A stretch of DNA of 54,624 nucleotides from Betaproteobacteria bacterium (GCA_016194935.1 JACQAO010000016.1:1-54624), one strand, 5' to 3'. Numbered from the stretch's first letter, positions 19,953-27,900 are shown. Made by a program: numbers and translations. The notes: generated by a model from the sequence alone, not told the origin.

Positions 19953-19981
19953 TTGTACTCACAAACGGCGCACAATATGTA
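19953..19981 (+). promoter_or_regulatory. Promoter of the DUF1778-GNAT toxin-antitoxin module
   Basis: TTGTAC (19953-19958) and TATGTA (19976-19981) are spaced by 17 nt, with the antitoxin ATG 24 nt downstream. It lies just after the stop of the first toxin, so the second module can be transcribed independently. Confidence 0.55.
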
Positions 19982-20004
19982 TCACTGACAATCAAGGAGT
20001 TCGC

Positions 20005-20286
20005 ATGGAAAACACTACCGCCAAGGAAAGCCGCCTCAATATTCGCTGCAACGGCCATGCGCGCGAACTGCTCGACAAGGCCGCCACCTACGCGCATGTC
20101 AGCGTTTCGGAGTTCGTCCTTTCCCACGCGCTGGCATCGGCGGAAAAGGTGGTGCAGGCAAATGAGAGCATTAGCTTGAAGCCGGCTGATTTTCGTGCAT
20201 TCCTGGTGGCACTCGATGCACCGGTAAAACCCAACCCGGCATTGAAAAAAGCCTACAAGCGTCATGCGGCGCAAGTTGTTCGGTGA
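20005..20286 (+). CDS. DUF1778 (TacA-like) ribbon-helix-helix antitoxin
   Basis: AAGGAG at 19994-19999 stands 5 nt before the ATG at 20005, fixing this start over an upstream in-frame codon. The 93-residue protein has the DUF1778 pattern: SRLNIRCNGHARELLDKAA, then VSVSEFVLSHALASAEKVV, then a C-terminal toxin-binding tail (LKPADFRAFLVALDAP). Such antitoxins neutralise GNAT toxins and repress the operon. Its stop overlaps the acetyltransferase start (GTGA at 20283-20286). Confidence 0.9.
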   Translation: MENTTAKESRLNIRCNGHARELLDKAATYAHVSVSEFVLSHALASAEKVVQANESISLKPADFRAFLVALDAPVKPNPALKKAYKRHAAQVVR

Positions 20287-20780
20287 GCTTGTACCGCATA
20301 CGCGCATTCGACAGGGAGGCTGATGCGGCTTCCTTTCGCTGCGGGCAAGCCCTGCTCGATGAATACATCCACCGCTATGCTTCGCAGGATGTCCGACGCA
20401 ATGTAGCGAGGGTATTCATAGCTACGCCGGAAAGCGACGCCCGCCAATTAGCGGGATTTTTTACGCTCAGCGCAGGCAGCGTGAGTTGCTCCGATTTACC
20501 GGAGTCGCTGGCGAAGAAGCTGCCCAGGTATCCCATACCCGTGGCGTTGATCGGGCGACTTGCCGTCGCCACCGAGTTTCAGGGGAAAGGCCTGGGTTCG
20601 ATTCTTCTGGCCGATGCCTGCCGAAAGGTGGCTTACGCCAGCGCAACGCTGGCGGTGGCGGGCATCGTAGTGGACGCCAAAGATGCCGCTGCCACAGCTT
20701 TCTACCGGCATTTCGGTTTCCTGAATTTGCCGGGCCAGCCTGCACGTTTGCTGCTGCCGGCAACTGCATTTCGGACTTAG
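20283..20780 (+). CDS. GNAT-family acetyltransferase toxin (TacT/AtaT type)
   Basis: The gene starts at a GTG overlapping the antitoxin stop. The 165-residue GNAT protein begins with the family start YRIRAFDREADAASFRCG. The acetyl-CoA loop reads VATEFQGKGLGSILLADA, and FYRHFGFLNLP is the C-terminal strand-helix with the catalytic Tyr. TacT/AtaT toxins acetylate aminoacyl-tRNA and stop translation; that function is transferred from the family. Both catalytic elements look intact. Confidence 0.88.
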   Translation: MSLYRIRAFDREADAASFRCGQALLDEYIHRYASQDVRRNVARVFIATPESDARQLAGFFTLSAGSVSCSDLPESLAKKLPRYPIPVALIGRLAVATEFQGKGLGSILLADACRKVAYASATLAVAGIVVDAKDAAATAFYRHFGFLNLPGQPARLLLPATAFRT

Positions 20781-20903
20781 CCGTTTATTTTTCTGGATTG
20801 GAGTAATTCGAGTTTGATGTTGGCGTATCCAATCAGGGAAACGCCGAATAAACCACCGCAAAATTGAGCTTCCCTCGGTTTTTTGTCTTCCAACCCATCG
20901 GCA

Positions 20904-21871
20904 TTATGCCGCCAATTCTTTCTCATGCTGAGCCCTGATCCAGTCTTCCAAGAATTTTTCTGACGAGGTGTCCCACAGGGACTTCCTTCGGTCGTAGCCG
21001 AGCGTGGAATGGCGACGTGTCCGGTTGTAGAACGGTTCGATGTAGTCGAACAGGTCAATCTGCGCATCGGCCCGCGTACTGTAGCGGGTGCCATGCATCC
21101 GCTCATTCTTCAAGCTGTTGAAGAAGCTCTCCGTGGGTGCGTTGTCCCAGCAGTTTCCCCTGCGACTCATCGAGCAGACCATCCCGTACTCTTTCAGCCG
21201 CGCCTGAAAGGCGTGGCTCGCATACTGGCTTTCTCGGTCGGAATGATGAATCAGGCTCAACGTCGGCTTCCTGCGGAACCACGCCATTTATGCCCCAGAG
21301 GGTATGGTCAATGCATCAATGACGATGTCCGCTGTCATGCTGGGTTTGATCAACCAGCCAACCACCTCTCTATTGAACAGATCGAGGACCACAGCCAAGT
21401 AGAGCCAACCCTCATCTGTCCAGATGTAAGTGATGTCGGCGCTCCACGCCTGATTCGGTTTAGCCGGAGTGAAGTCCCTGTCCAGCAGGTTCGGCGCCAC
21501 CGGCAGCGCATGTTTCGAGTCGGTCGTCGCCTTGAAACGTCGCTTGTGGCGTGCCCGGATTCCATTCCCTCGCATCAGTCGCTCAACACGTTCCTTACTC
21601 GCCGGAAAGCCTCTACCGCGCAGCTCCAGCACCATGCAGGGCGACCCATACGAACCCTTCAGCTCCTGATGGATGGTCTGAATCAGCGTCAGCATCTGTG
21701 TATCCGTCAGTCGCTTGCGCTTCGGGCAGCCTCCGCGTTTCCATACTTGGTACCCACTGATGCTGACGTCCAGTACGGTACAGGTTTCCACCAACCCATA
21801 CGTCCGCCGACGCTCATCAATCCAGGCATACTTGACAGCGCATCCCTTGCAAAGTATGCCGTCGCTTTTTT
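20904..21871 (-). pseudogene. IS3-family transposase OrfB, inactivated
   Basis: The frame carries the IS3/IS150-type rve transposase: SISGYQVWKRGG, GSYGSPCMVLELRGRGFP, WSADITYIWTDEGWLYLAVV (first catalytic Asp), SDRESQYAS and NCWDNAPTESFFNSLKNE (catalytic Glu). It is broken in several ways. One A appears lost near 21833-21836, breaking the frame after the slippery site. An 18-bp segment at 21288-21305 adds five codons and a TAA between DALT and MAWFRRKP. SDRES replaces the usual SDRGS. Extra residues, RRKSLWDT, sit before SSEKFLEDW near 20980-21003. It cannot produce active transposase. Confidence 0.85.
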
Positions 21872-22125
21872 AGGATTTCATTCTCTCGTTTGAGCCGGAT
21901 GTTCTCGGCCCGTATCCGGGAGAACTCCATCTGTTCCGGCGAAATCACCTTGCCGCCCGGTCCATTCAGCTTGCCGGCCGCCGCTGCCTTTACCCAGTTG
22001 CGCAGCGTCTGCTCGACCAAGCCCAACTCCCGTGCCACTGCCCCAATACTCTGGCCTGTCTTCACCCGTTTCACCGCCAGTTCTCTGAATTCCGGCGTGT
22101 ATTCCCGTTTCGGTATCCTCTTCAT
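21817..22125 (-). CDS. IS3-family transposase OrfA
   Basis: The start at 22125 is preceded by AAGGAG (22134-22139). The 102-residue product has the OrfA helix-turn-helix (YTPEFRELAVKRVKTGQS, ELGLVEQTLRNWVKAA) and the leucine-zipper region ending RLKRENEILKK. The run A6G at ILKK is the frameshift signal to OrfB. Unlike orfB, this frame is intact. It would bind the element's ends but cannot transpose it alone. Confidence 0.85.
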   Translation of the reverse strand: MKRIPKREYTPEFRELAVKRVKTGQSIGAVARELGLVEQTLRNWVKAAAAGKLNGPGGKVISPEQMEFSRIRAENIRLKRENEILKKRRHTLQGMRCQVCLD

Positions 22126-22154
22126 CTTCGTTTCTCCTTCCAATTTACAGGGCT

Positions 22155-23519
22155 TTATACCCTATCTCTTGGAAGACGAAATTTCGGGGGAACCTCACTG
22201 ATCGGGTGTTCCTGTTGCTGATTCATCACCGACCGGGCCGCAGCAAGCAGCAACTGCTCCCCTCCCGGTGCGGCAGCCAGCTGCACTCCGATTGGCAAAT
22301 GACCATGGCTACCGCAGGGCAGCCCCAGCACCGGCCAGCCGATCAACGTCCACAGTGCCTGCAGAAATGGGGACCCTGTTCCTTCGGAACGTAGCGGCGC
22401 CACTCCCTCAGTGGCAGCACTCACCATCACCGTTGCGTTGCTGAGATGAGGTTTCAGGAAATCCGAGTAGTGCCGTGCTAACGCCAGTGCCTCGTTATGT
22501 TCAGCGTTGCTGATGCCGCGGCCGCAATCCACTAGATAACGCACCCGCTCACTCATCAGAGCTCCACGCTGGTCTCGGTCAATCCCGTGGTGCAGTGCCA
22601 TACCCCGGCACAGGATGGTTTCGGTACACCATTGGATGCGGTCGAATTCAGCAGGAAGCTCGAGCGTCTCCAGCGGAAGTCCTGCAGCTTTGAGACTGGT
22701 GAGCGCCCGCTCCAGCGCCACCCGGCTTGGTTCATGTACACGGTCTCGCAGCGGGCCATTGACCTGAATGGCTTTTTGCGCCTGTTGCCATCCGGACAGC
22801 GGTGGCGGATCGACGCTGAGACTGGCTGGGTCGCGCGGATCGTGGTCGAACAGGATGCGGCAGGCCAGTGCCAGATCTTCAGGGGTGCGGGCAATCGGAC
22901 CCACATGGTCCAGTTCCGTGGCAAGCGTCATCCCGCCAAAGTTGCTGATGGCGCCTTTGGTGGGTTTCAGCCCAAGCACCCCGCAATAGAGAGAGGGCCG
23001 GACAATCGAGCCTATGCTCTGGGAGCCTATGGCCAGTGGCACCATGAAAGAGGCCACCGCTGCAGCAGGACCGCTGGAGGACCCACCTGGAGTGCGTTCT
23101 GGATCATGGGGATTGGTGGTGGGACCGGCTGCCGCAATGGCGTATTCGGTGGACACGACCGTACCGAGAATAATCGCACCCGCAGCCTTGAGCTTTTCCA
23201 CTGCAGCAGCATCGGATGCGGGAATGCGGTCCTTGTGTATCGGGCTGCCCCAGCAGCAGTGCACGCCCTGGACATCGAGTATTTCCTTGATAGCGACTGG
23301 TACGCCATAGAGCGGCAGGTCTGGATGCGGGCCAGCGGTGTCTAGTCGCCGCGCCTGATCCAGCGCCTGTTTTGCCTGAAGGTCTACGAAGGCGCGTACC
23401 TTAGGTTCCGTCCCGGCGATACGCTCAAGGCAGGCTTCCACCAGTTGCTCGCTTTTGAATTCACTGCGCCGGATACCATCCGCTGCGTCCGCTGCGCTCA
23501 ATCGCCACAGCTCAGGCAC
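22155..23519 (-). CDS. Amidase-signature-family hydrolase with C-terminus replaced by IS3 DNA
   Basis: The start is taken as the GTG at 23519, which overlaps the end of the ABC ATPase gene by 8 nt and begins VPELWRLSAADAADGIR, the usual family start. Residues of the Ser-cisSer-Lys triad are present: Lys in LYGVPVAIKEILDV, the serine-rich loop TPGGSSSGPAAAVA, and GSQSIGSIVRPS. The product is 454 residues long. The last ~14 codons (22155-22197) are read from the IS3 terminal repeat, so the native C-terminus is lost or altered, though the core looks complete. It is downstream of an ABC importer, suggesting hydrolysis of an imported amide to release ammonia. The substrate is unknown and activity is uncertain. 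Confidence 0.85.
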   Translation of the reverse strand: MPELWRLSAADAADGIRRSEFKSEQLVEACLERIAGTEPKVRAFVDLQAKQALDQARRLDTAGPHPDLPLYGVPVAIKEILDVQGVHCCWGSPIHKDRIPASDAAAVEKLKAAGAIILGTVVSTEYAIAAAGPTTNPHDPERTPGGSSSGPAAAVASFMVPLAIGSQSIGSIVRPSLYCGVLGLKPTKGAISNFGGMTLATELDHVGPIARTPEDLALACRILFDHDPRDPASLSVDPPPLSGWQQAQKAIQVNGPLRDRVHEPSRVALERALTSLKAAGLPLETLELPAEFDRIQWCTETILCRGMALHHGIDRDQRGALMSERVRYLVDCGRGISNAEHNEALALARHYSDFLKPHLSNATVMVSAATEGVAPLRSEGTGSPFLQALWTLIGWPVLGLPCGSHGHLPIGVQLAAAPGGEQLLLAAARSVMNQQQEHPISEVPPKFRLPRDRV

Positions 23520-24327
23520 CGGCGGCTCTCCCTTCCAGGTCGAACGCCTTGACCAGTTCGTCGTCAAGATCAGCGTAGATCCGCCTTTCATAATTCCGGA
23601 ACCCATCGGACGTGGTGTCACGCGGGTGGGGCAGGTCAACACGGATTTCAGACTTGATGTTGCCGGGACGCGCAGTCATGACGATAATGCGGTCGCCGAG
23701 GAAGATGGCTTCCGGCACCGAGTGCGTGATGAACACCACGGTTTTTTTATGCGCCTGCCAGATGCGCAGCAACTCTTTTTGCAGGAAGCGCCGGGTGAGG
23801 GCGTCCAGGGCGCCGAAGGGCTCGTCCATGAAGATGATGGAAGGTTCAGTGGCGAAGGCGCGGGCGATGGCGACCCGCTGCTTCATGCCGCCCGAAAGTT
23901 CACTGACCTGTTTGTCGACGAAGTCCTGCAAGCCAACCGTCTGTAGATATTGCAGGGCAATGGCGCGCCGTTCCGTTTTCGGTACACCTTTGCGTTCCAG
24001 CCCGAACTCTACATTGCCGGCGACACTGAGCCAGGGAAACAGGGCATAGCTCTGGAATACCATGCCGCGGTCGATGTCGGGCCCGGTGATCAAGTCGGCG
24101 CCGACGGAAATTTTCCCGTCCGTTGGCTTGCTGAATCCCGCCAACATATAGAGCAGGGTACTCTTGCCGCAGCCGGAGGGGCCCACGATCACCACGAATT
24201 CGCCGGCGGCAATTTCCATGTTCACCGGGGTCAGCGCCTCTACCAGATCACCGTTTTTACTCTCATATATTTTCGATACATCGCGGATGGTGATGGGCTT
24301 GCCGCTCGATGGATTGGAGTTGCCCAT
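23512..24327 (-). CDS. ABC transporter ATP-binding protein (nitrate/sulfonate/taurine type)
   Basis: The ATG at 24327 lies 2 nt after the permease stop. The 271-residue ATPase has Walker A GPSGCGKST, the Q-loop MVFQSYALFPWL, signature LSGGMKQRVAIARA, Walker B IIFMDEPFGALD and the switch VVFITHSVPEA. The subfamily is that of SsuB/TauB/NrtD, whose importers carry nitrate, sulfonates, taurine or small N-compounds. A much longer open frame upstream is the permease gene read out of frame. The amidase overlaps its end. Confidence 0.93.
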   Translation of the reverse strand: MGNSNPSSGKPITIRDVSKIYESKNGDLVEALTPVNMEIAAGEFVVIVGPSGCGKSTLLYMLAGFSKPTDGKISVGADLITGPDIDRGMVFQSYALFPWLSVAGNVEFGLERKGVPKTERRAIALQYLQTVGLQDFVDKQVSELSGGMKQRVAIARAFATEPSIIFMDEPFGALDALTRRFLQKELLRIWQAHKKTVVFITHSVPEAIFLGDRIIVMTARPGNIKSEIRVDLPHPRDTTSDGFRNYERRIYADLDDELVKAFDLEGRAAGA

Positions 24328-24329
24328 AG

Positions 24330-25097
24330 TCAGGTGCTCCAGATAACGCGTCGATTGAGGTAGCGGAAGAAGGCATCGAAGCACACTCCCAACACCCCGA
24401 TCATTATCATGCCCACCAACACCTGGTCGGCGCGCAGAATCTCCATGCCGTTGGAAATCAGGTAGCCCAGGCCGGAGCGGGCGGCAACCAGCTCGGCGGC
24501 GATGATGGCGGCCCAGCCAGTACCAAAGGAAATGCGTAGCCCGACCACGATGCTCGGTAGTGAAGCCGGCAGTATTACTTTGCGGAACAGGGAGGCTGGC
24601 GTATTGCAGCCCAGGACCTGGCCTGCATGCACGAGCACTGAATCGATACTCTTTACCCCCGCCACCGTGGCAAGCAGGATGGGGAAGAAAGTACCGATAA
24701 TCACGATGAACACCTTGCCTGTTTCGCCAATACCGAACCACAGGATGGCGAGGGGGATCCAGGCCAAGGGGGAAATGGGACGAAACAATTCGATCACCGG
24801 ATCAACGATCCGCTCCAGTGCGCGGGAGCGGCCCATGGCAAGTCCCAGGGGTATGGCCACAATCGCCGAGAGCAGCCATGCGGATACTACCCGTGCCAGG
24901 CTTACCCCGGTATCAATGAGGAGTTCGCCGGTGCCAACCAGGTGGGCAAAGGTTTTTGCCACTGACCAGGGTGCCGGTAGCAGCGACGGCTCCGCCCTGG
25001 TGATGACCACGACCATTTGCCAGACAATGACAATAGCCGTCGCAGCCAACAGTAATGGAACCACCCCTCTTAGCCCAAAGGCGATGCGTTTCATCAT
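24330..25097 (-). CDS. ABC transporter permease (SsuC/TauC type)
   Basis: This 255-residue membrane protein has about six hydrophobic helices. The binding-protein-dependent permease EAA loop is near residues 155-180 (VLGCNTPASLFRKVILPASL). The segment FRPISPLAWIPLAILWFGIG is typical of the nitrate/sulfonate/taurine group. It sits between the binding protein (62 nt upstream) and the ATPase (2 nt downstream), completing one importer. Confidence 0.92.
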   Translation of the reverse strand: MMKRIAFGLRGVVPLLLAATAIVIVWQMVVVITRAEPSLLPAPWSVAKTFAHLVGTGELLIDTGVSLARVVSAWLLSAIVAIPLGLAMGRSRALERIVDPVIELFRPISPLAWIPLAILWFGIGETGKVFIVIIGTFFPILLATVAGVKSIDSVLVHAGQVLGCNTPASLFRKVILPASLPSIVVGLRISFGTGWAAIIAAELVAARSGLGYLISNGMEILRADQVLVGMIMIGVLGVCFDAFFRYLNRRVIWST

Positions 25098-25159
25098 CGA
25101 GTCAGCTGCTTCATTATCGGCCTCCTGTGGGTTACTTCTGGAGCGTCGCAGCTCCGGCC

Positions 25160-26134
25160 TTATTTTTCAGCAAGCGCCTTTTCCGCAAAGCTCGCGTCCA
25201 CCTTCGGATTGTCTTCCGGTTTCAAGATGTCGGCCTCCTTGAGGAACTTCGTGTAAGCGTCGATAGTGAACTTCTCCGGCACGATGTCGCGGTTGTATAC
25301 GGATATGCCTTCTGCCAGAGAGTAGTCGATGACCTTGAGCGGGAAGCCGATCTGATCGCTCCACATTTTTGCTGCCGCTTTAGGGTCTTTGAGAATAAAG
25401 TCTATGGCTTTTACGTTGGCGACCATCAGGTCCTTCACCACCTCCGGCCGCCGGGCGATGAAATCTTCCCGCGCGTACTCGCCGTTGCCGATGTAGTGGC
25501 CGGCCTTGATGGGCATGATCTTCTCAGCTTTCAAGAGTACGCGGGCATAGCCCTCAGCCAGGGCGCCGGATACATGGGGATCCCAGGTGATTCCGGCAGC
25601 CACCGATTTTTGCTTCAGCAGCGTGGGCACGTCGGAGCCCTTGGTCTTGAACAGCTTGATGTCCGATACCTTCAGGCCGGCGTCGGCCAGTGCCTTTAAC
25701 AACAGAGGGTATTGCTGGGAGCCTTCACCCGGATATGCAATGTCCTTGCCCTTGAGGTCTGCCACAGTCTTGATTGGTGAATCCTTGGGTACCAGGATCG
25801 CTGTCTGTTCCAGGATCGTAATCGCCAGCAGCTTGGCTGGCAGTCTGGCAGCGGCGACAATGGCCGGACCCATCCCGGCGGAGGCTATTTGCAGATCACC
25901 CGAAGCCATGGCCTGGTTTTCAGGCGCGCCGTAGCTGAAGCTGCGGAACACGATCTTGATGTTGTGTTTCTTCTCAATCACGTCAAGGAGACCCAGCGAA
26001 CGCGCAATGTAGATGGGCATGGTAGCTGGCTGTACGCCGTAGTTGACCACTTCCTGTGACAATGCAGGCTTTGCGACTACGGTCGCCAGGGCGGCTACTC
26101 CAACTATCCAAAGTTTCCAGAACTGTTTGGTCAT
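25160..26134 (-). CDS. Periplasmic substrate-binding protein of the ABC importer (SsuA/TauA/NrtA-like)
   Basis: The 324-residue product has a signal peptide (basic start, hydrophobic WIVGVAALATVVA, cleavage probably after ALS near residue 26). A two-lobed NMT1/SsuA-like domain follows: VNYGVQPATMPIYIARSLG, then GDLQIASAGMGPAIVAA, then LKGKDIAYPGEGSQQYPLL. GAGTG precedes the ATG. The family binds nitrate, sulfonates, taurine, thiamine precursors and others; pairing with an amidase suggests a nitrogen-containing organic substrate. It heads the transporter operon, behind a 33-codon peptide gene. Confidence 0.92.
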   Translation of the reverse strand: MTKQFWKLWIVGVAALATVVAKPALSQEVVNYGVQPATMPIYIARSLGLLDVIEKKHNIKIVFRSFSYGAPENQAMASGDLQIASAGMGPAIVAAARLPAKLLAITILEQTAILVPKDSPIKTVADLKGKDIAYPGEGSQQYPLLLKALADAGLKVSDIKLFKTKGSDVPTLLKQKSVAAGITWDPHVSGALAEGYARVLLKAEKIMPIKAGHYIGNGEYAREDFIARRPEVVKDLMVANVKAIDFILKDPKAAAKMWSDQIGFPLKVIDYSLAEGISVYNRDIVPEKFTIDAYTKFLKEADILKPEDNPKVDASFAEKALAEK

Positions 26135-26192
26135 GAGAACACTCCCCTCAAGGTTAAGGAAAAACTGACAGACAATTTTTTGGATTCAGTTG

Positions 26193-26294
26193 CTAAATTG
26201 CGGACGAATAAGCAGAAGCGCCAACTGAGTACCTCTCATCGGACGTGTGCCGGATGCCTGGGGCTGGAATAACCCATTTCGAACCGGGAAACAT
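26193..26294 (-). CDS. 33-residue peptide gene heading the ABC importer-amidase operon
   Basis: No family is recognised. The ATG at 26294 follows GAGGAG (26303-26308) at 8 nt; a GTG one codon earlier is the alternative start. The peptide begins MFPGSKWVIPAPGIRHT and ends SDERYSVGASAYSSAI before TAG at 26193. It is polar, has one Trp and two Tyr, no cysteine and no signal peptide. It lies 58 nt ahead of the binding-protein gene and just behind a good promoter, so it is the first translated frame of the mRNA. It could be a regulatory leader peptide, a small functional peptide or a modified-peptide precursor. A DERYSV motif recurs at 26508-26525. Confidence 0.6.
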   Translation of the reverse strand: MFPGSKWVIPAPGIRHTSDERYSVGASAYSSAI

Positions 26295-26318
26295 CACGAC
26301 ATCTCCTCGTGACTGATA

Positions 26319-26357
26319 GCTGAATTCAGCATATCTGTAACAAGATTTCCATGTCAA
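26319..26357 (-). promoter_or_regulatory. Promoter and palindromic operator of the importer-amidase operon
   Basis: On the minus strand TTGACA (26357-26352) and TATGCT (26333-26328) are 18 nt apart. The 12-bp perfect palindrome GCTGAATTCAGC (26330-26319) overlaps the last bases of the -10 box and the expected start of transcription, a typical repressor position. The first ribosome site, GAGGAG, follows 10 nt after the palindrome. The regulator is not encoded next to it. Confidence 0.65.
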
Positions 26358-26530
26358 CGAATAAGTCCGGGAATCATTGCAAATGCAGGTTTTCGAGACA
26401 GGCTTGGAAAAAGTAAATTAGTAAATGTGGATACCCTGATTTCTTTACGACCGGTTGAACTACGCCTTTCGTGCCGGATCCGGCTATGTGATGCTGGTTT
26501 CCCGCCACACTGAATATCGCTCATCAGGGT
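26358..26530. other. Intergenic DNA between HAD phosphatase and importer operon
   Basis: The stretch between the HAD gene stop and the -35 box has no convincing gene. A 23-codon frame (26555-26484, minus strand) overlapping the HAD 3' end carries the residues DERYSV seen also in the 33-residue peptide. Confidence 0.4.
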
Positions 26531-27199
26531 TCAGCGTAGACTGATGACCGGCCATCCCTTTTCGCCGGCATGCGCGCGCAGGATGTCGTCCGGGTCGACC
26601 GCGACGGGGTCGCTGACCAGGCTTAGCAGCGGCAGGTCGTTGTGTGAATCGCTGTAGAAATAGCTGCGCGTGAAGCTGCCCCACCACCACCCCAGGGATT
26701 CCAGCCAGGCTTCGACGCGGACCACCTTGCCTTCGCGGAATGACGGCAGGCCGTGCGGCTTGCCGGTGTAGCGACCGCTGTGGCAATCCTGTTGCGGGAT
26801 GGTGGCGATCAGGTGGGGGATACCGAATTCCCGAGCGATGGGGCCGGTGACGAAACTGTTGGTGGCGGTGACAATGGCCATCAGGGCGCCGCTGTCGCGG
26901 TATTTTTGCACCAGCGCCAGCGCTGCGGCGGTGATCATCGGGCGGATCCGCGCGGACATGAATTCGGCATGCCAGAGGTCCAGCTCGGCGCGCGTGTGAC
27001 GCGCCAGGGGCGTCAATTGAAAGTCCAGGAAGTCATGGATGTCCAGGGTGCCGGCCTGGTACTGTTTATAGAATTCGTGATTGATCGCTTCCTGCACTTT
27101 ACGGTCGAGCACGCCTTTGTCGATGAGGAATTGCGCCCACTCGAAATCACTGTCGCCCGACAACAGGGTATTGTCCAGATCAAAAAGCACCAAGTCCAT
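26531..27199 (-). CDS. HAD-superfamily subfamily IB phosphatase (SerB-like)
   Basis: The 222-residue protein starts with HAD motif I (MDLVLFDLDNTLL). Motif II lies in ALMAIVTATNSF, and motif III/IV in YFYSDSHNDLPLLSLVSDP. A helical cap sits between motifs I and II. It belongs to the HAD-IB group related to phosphoserine phosphatase. The same gene commonly follows hda in betaproteobacteria; here the gap is 2 nt. The physiological substrate is not established, and phosphoserine or another small phosphoester are possibilities. Confidence 0.88.
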   Translation of the reverse strand: MDLVLFDLDNTLLSGDSDFEWAQFLIDKGVLDRKVQEAINHEFYKQYQAGTLDIHDFLDFQLTPLARHTRAELDLWHAEFMSARIRPMITAAALALVQKYRDSGALMAIVTATNSFVTGPIAREFGIPHLIATIPQQDCHSGRYTGKPHGLPSFREGKVVRVEAWLESLGWWWGSFTRSYFYSDSHNDLPLLSLVSDPVAVDPDDILRAHAGEKGWPVISLR

Positions 27200-27201
27200 T
27201 T

Positions 27202-27900
27202 TCAGTTTCTCACTTCCGATTGTAAAATTTCACGCAGCAGCGGCAGGGTCAGCGGGCGTTGCTGTTGCAGCGAGGCGTGATCAAGGGCGTCCAGCACCGC
27301 CAGCAGCGAGGGTAGATCACGCCGGCCATGTCGCAGCAGGTAGTCGATCAAGGCGTCGTCGATACGCATGCCGCGACTCACGCCATGCTGCCTGAGCGCT
27401 GCGGCTATCGAAGCCTCGCTGAGCGGCTGCACTTCGTAGATCAGCGTGCTGCCGATGCGGGTGCGCAGGTCTTCGCGCAGCGCGGCCAGGCGCAGCGGCG
27501 GTGCGCTGCCGGATAACAATAACGCCAGACCGGATGGACGCGCGGCGTTGAAGATGCGGAACAGCGCGATCTGGGCGGCGTCGCTCAAGGCATCGACATC
27601 ATCGATGATCGCCAGAGTGCCGGACACCGGCACGGGTTCATCGCCCAGCAGCGCGCCTTCGCTGAAGCTGACCGGTCGTTGCCGGTCGCGTGCCGCAGCC
27701 AATACGCCGCGCAGCAGATGACTGCGACCGCAGCCCGGCGGGCCCCACAGGTAGATTTGATCCATGACGTTGGCGTCGGCCAGCGCAGCCAGGCGCGTGA
27801 GCAATTCGGCGTTGCCGCCGACCACATAGTTGTCGAGGCTGGGGATCTGTTGCGGGCGAATATCGAGCAGGCGTTGCGGATGACTCACTTTATTATTCAC
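27202..27900 (-). CDS. hda: Hda, DnaA-related regulator of replication initiation
   Basis: The 232-residue protein matches the DnaA AAA+ domain without the C-terminal DnaA-box binding domain. It shows IPSLDNYVVGGNAELL, Walker A-like YLWGPPGCGRSHLL, Walker B LAIIDDVDAL, sensor 1 LLLSGSAPP and LREDLRTRI. Hda with the DNA-loaded beta clamp makes DnaA hydrolyse ATP, preventing re-initiation. The clamp-binding segment is expected at the N-terminus (RLLDIRPQQIPSL region). It overlaps perM by 4 nt and lies 2 nt before the HAD gene, so the three form an operon. Confidence 0.9.
   Translation of the reverse strand: MNNKVSHPQRLLDIRPQQIPSLDNYVVGGNAELLTRLAALADANVMDQIYLWGPPGCGRSHLLRGVLAAARDRQRPVSFSEGALLGDEPVPVSGTLAIIDDVDALSDAAQIALFRIFNAARPSGLALLLSGSAPPLRLAALREDLRTRIGSTLIYEVQPLSEASIAAALRQHGVSRGMRIDDALIDYLLRHGRRDLPSLLAVLDALDHASLQQQRPLTLPLLREILQSEVRN

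Larger units (their letters stand above)
20865..22197 (-). mobile_element. Decayed IS3-family insertion sequence
   Basis: The element is about 1333 bp. Its imperfect terminal inverted repeats start with TGAG and match at 23 of the first 29 positions (20865-20893 against 22197-22169), sharing GTCTTCCAA. Inside are orfA and orfB, read leftward, with the A6G slippery run at 21865-21871 that normally makes the OrfAB fusion. No 3-bp target duplication is visible (aat on the left, ctg on the right), which suggests an old insertion or a rearrangement. orfB is inactivated. The orfA-side end intrudes into the amidase gene. Confidence 0.85.

Noticed and set aside
20777-20864. Minus-strand hydrophobic frame beside the IS3 end as a gene fragment
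   Set aside because: It depends on reading through the IS and has no family match; it is too short to support.
26135-26320. Riboswitch (for example a guanidine type) ahead of the importer operon
   Set aside because: The leader is filled by a translated-looking 33-codon frame and I could not find the conserved hairpin loops of known riboswitches.
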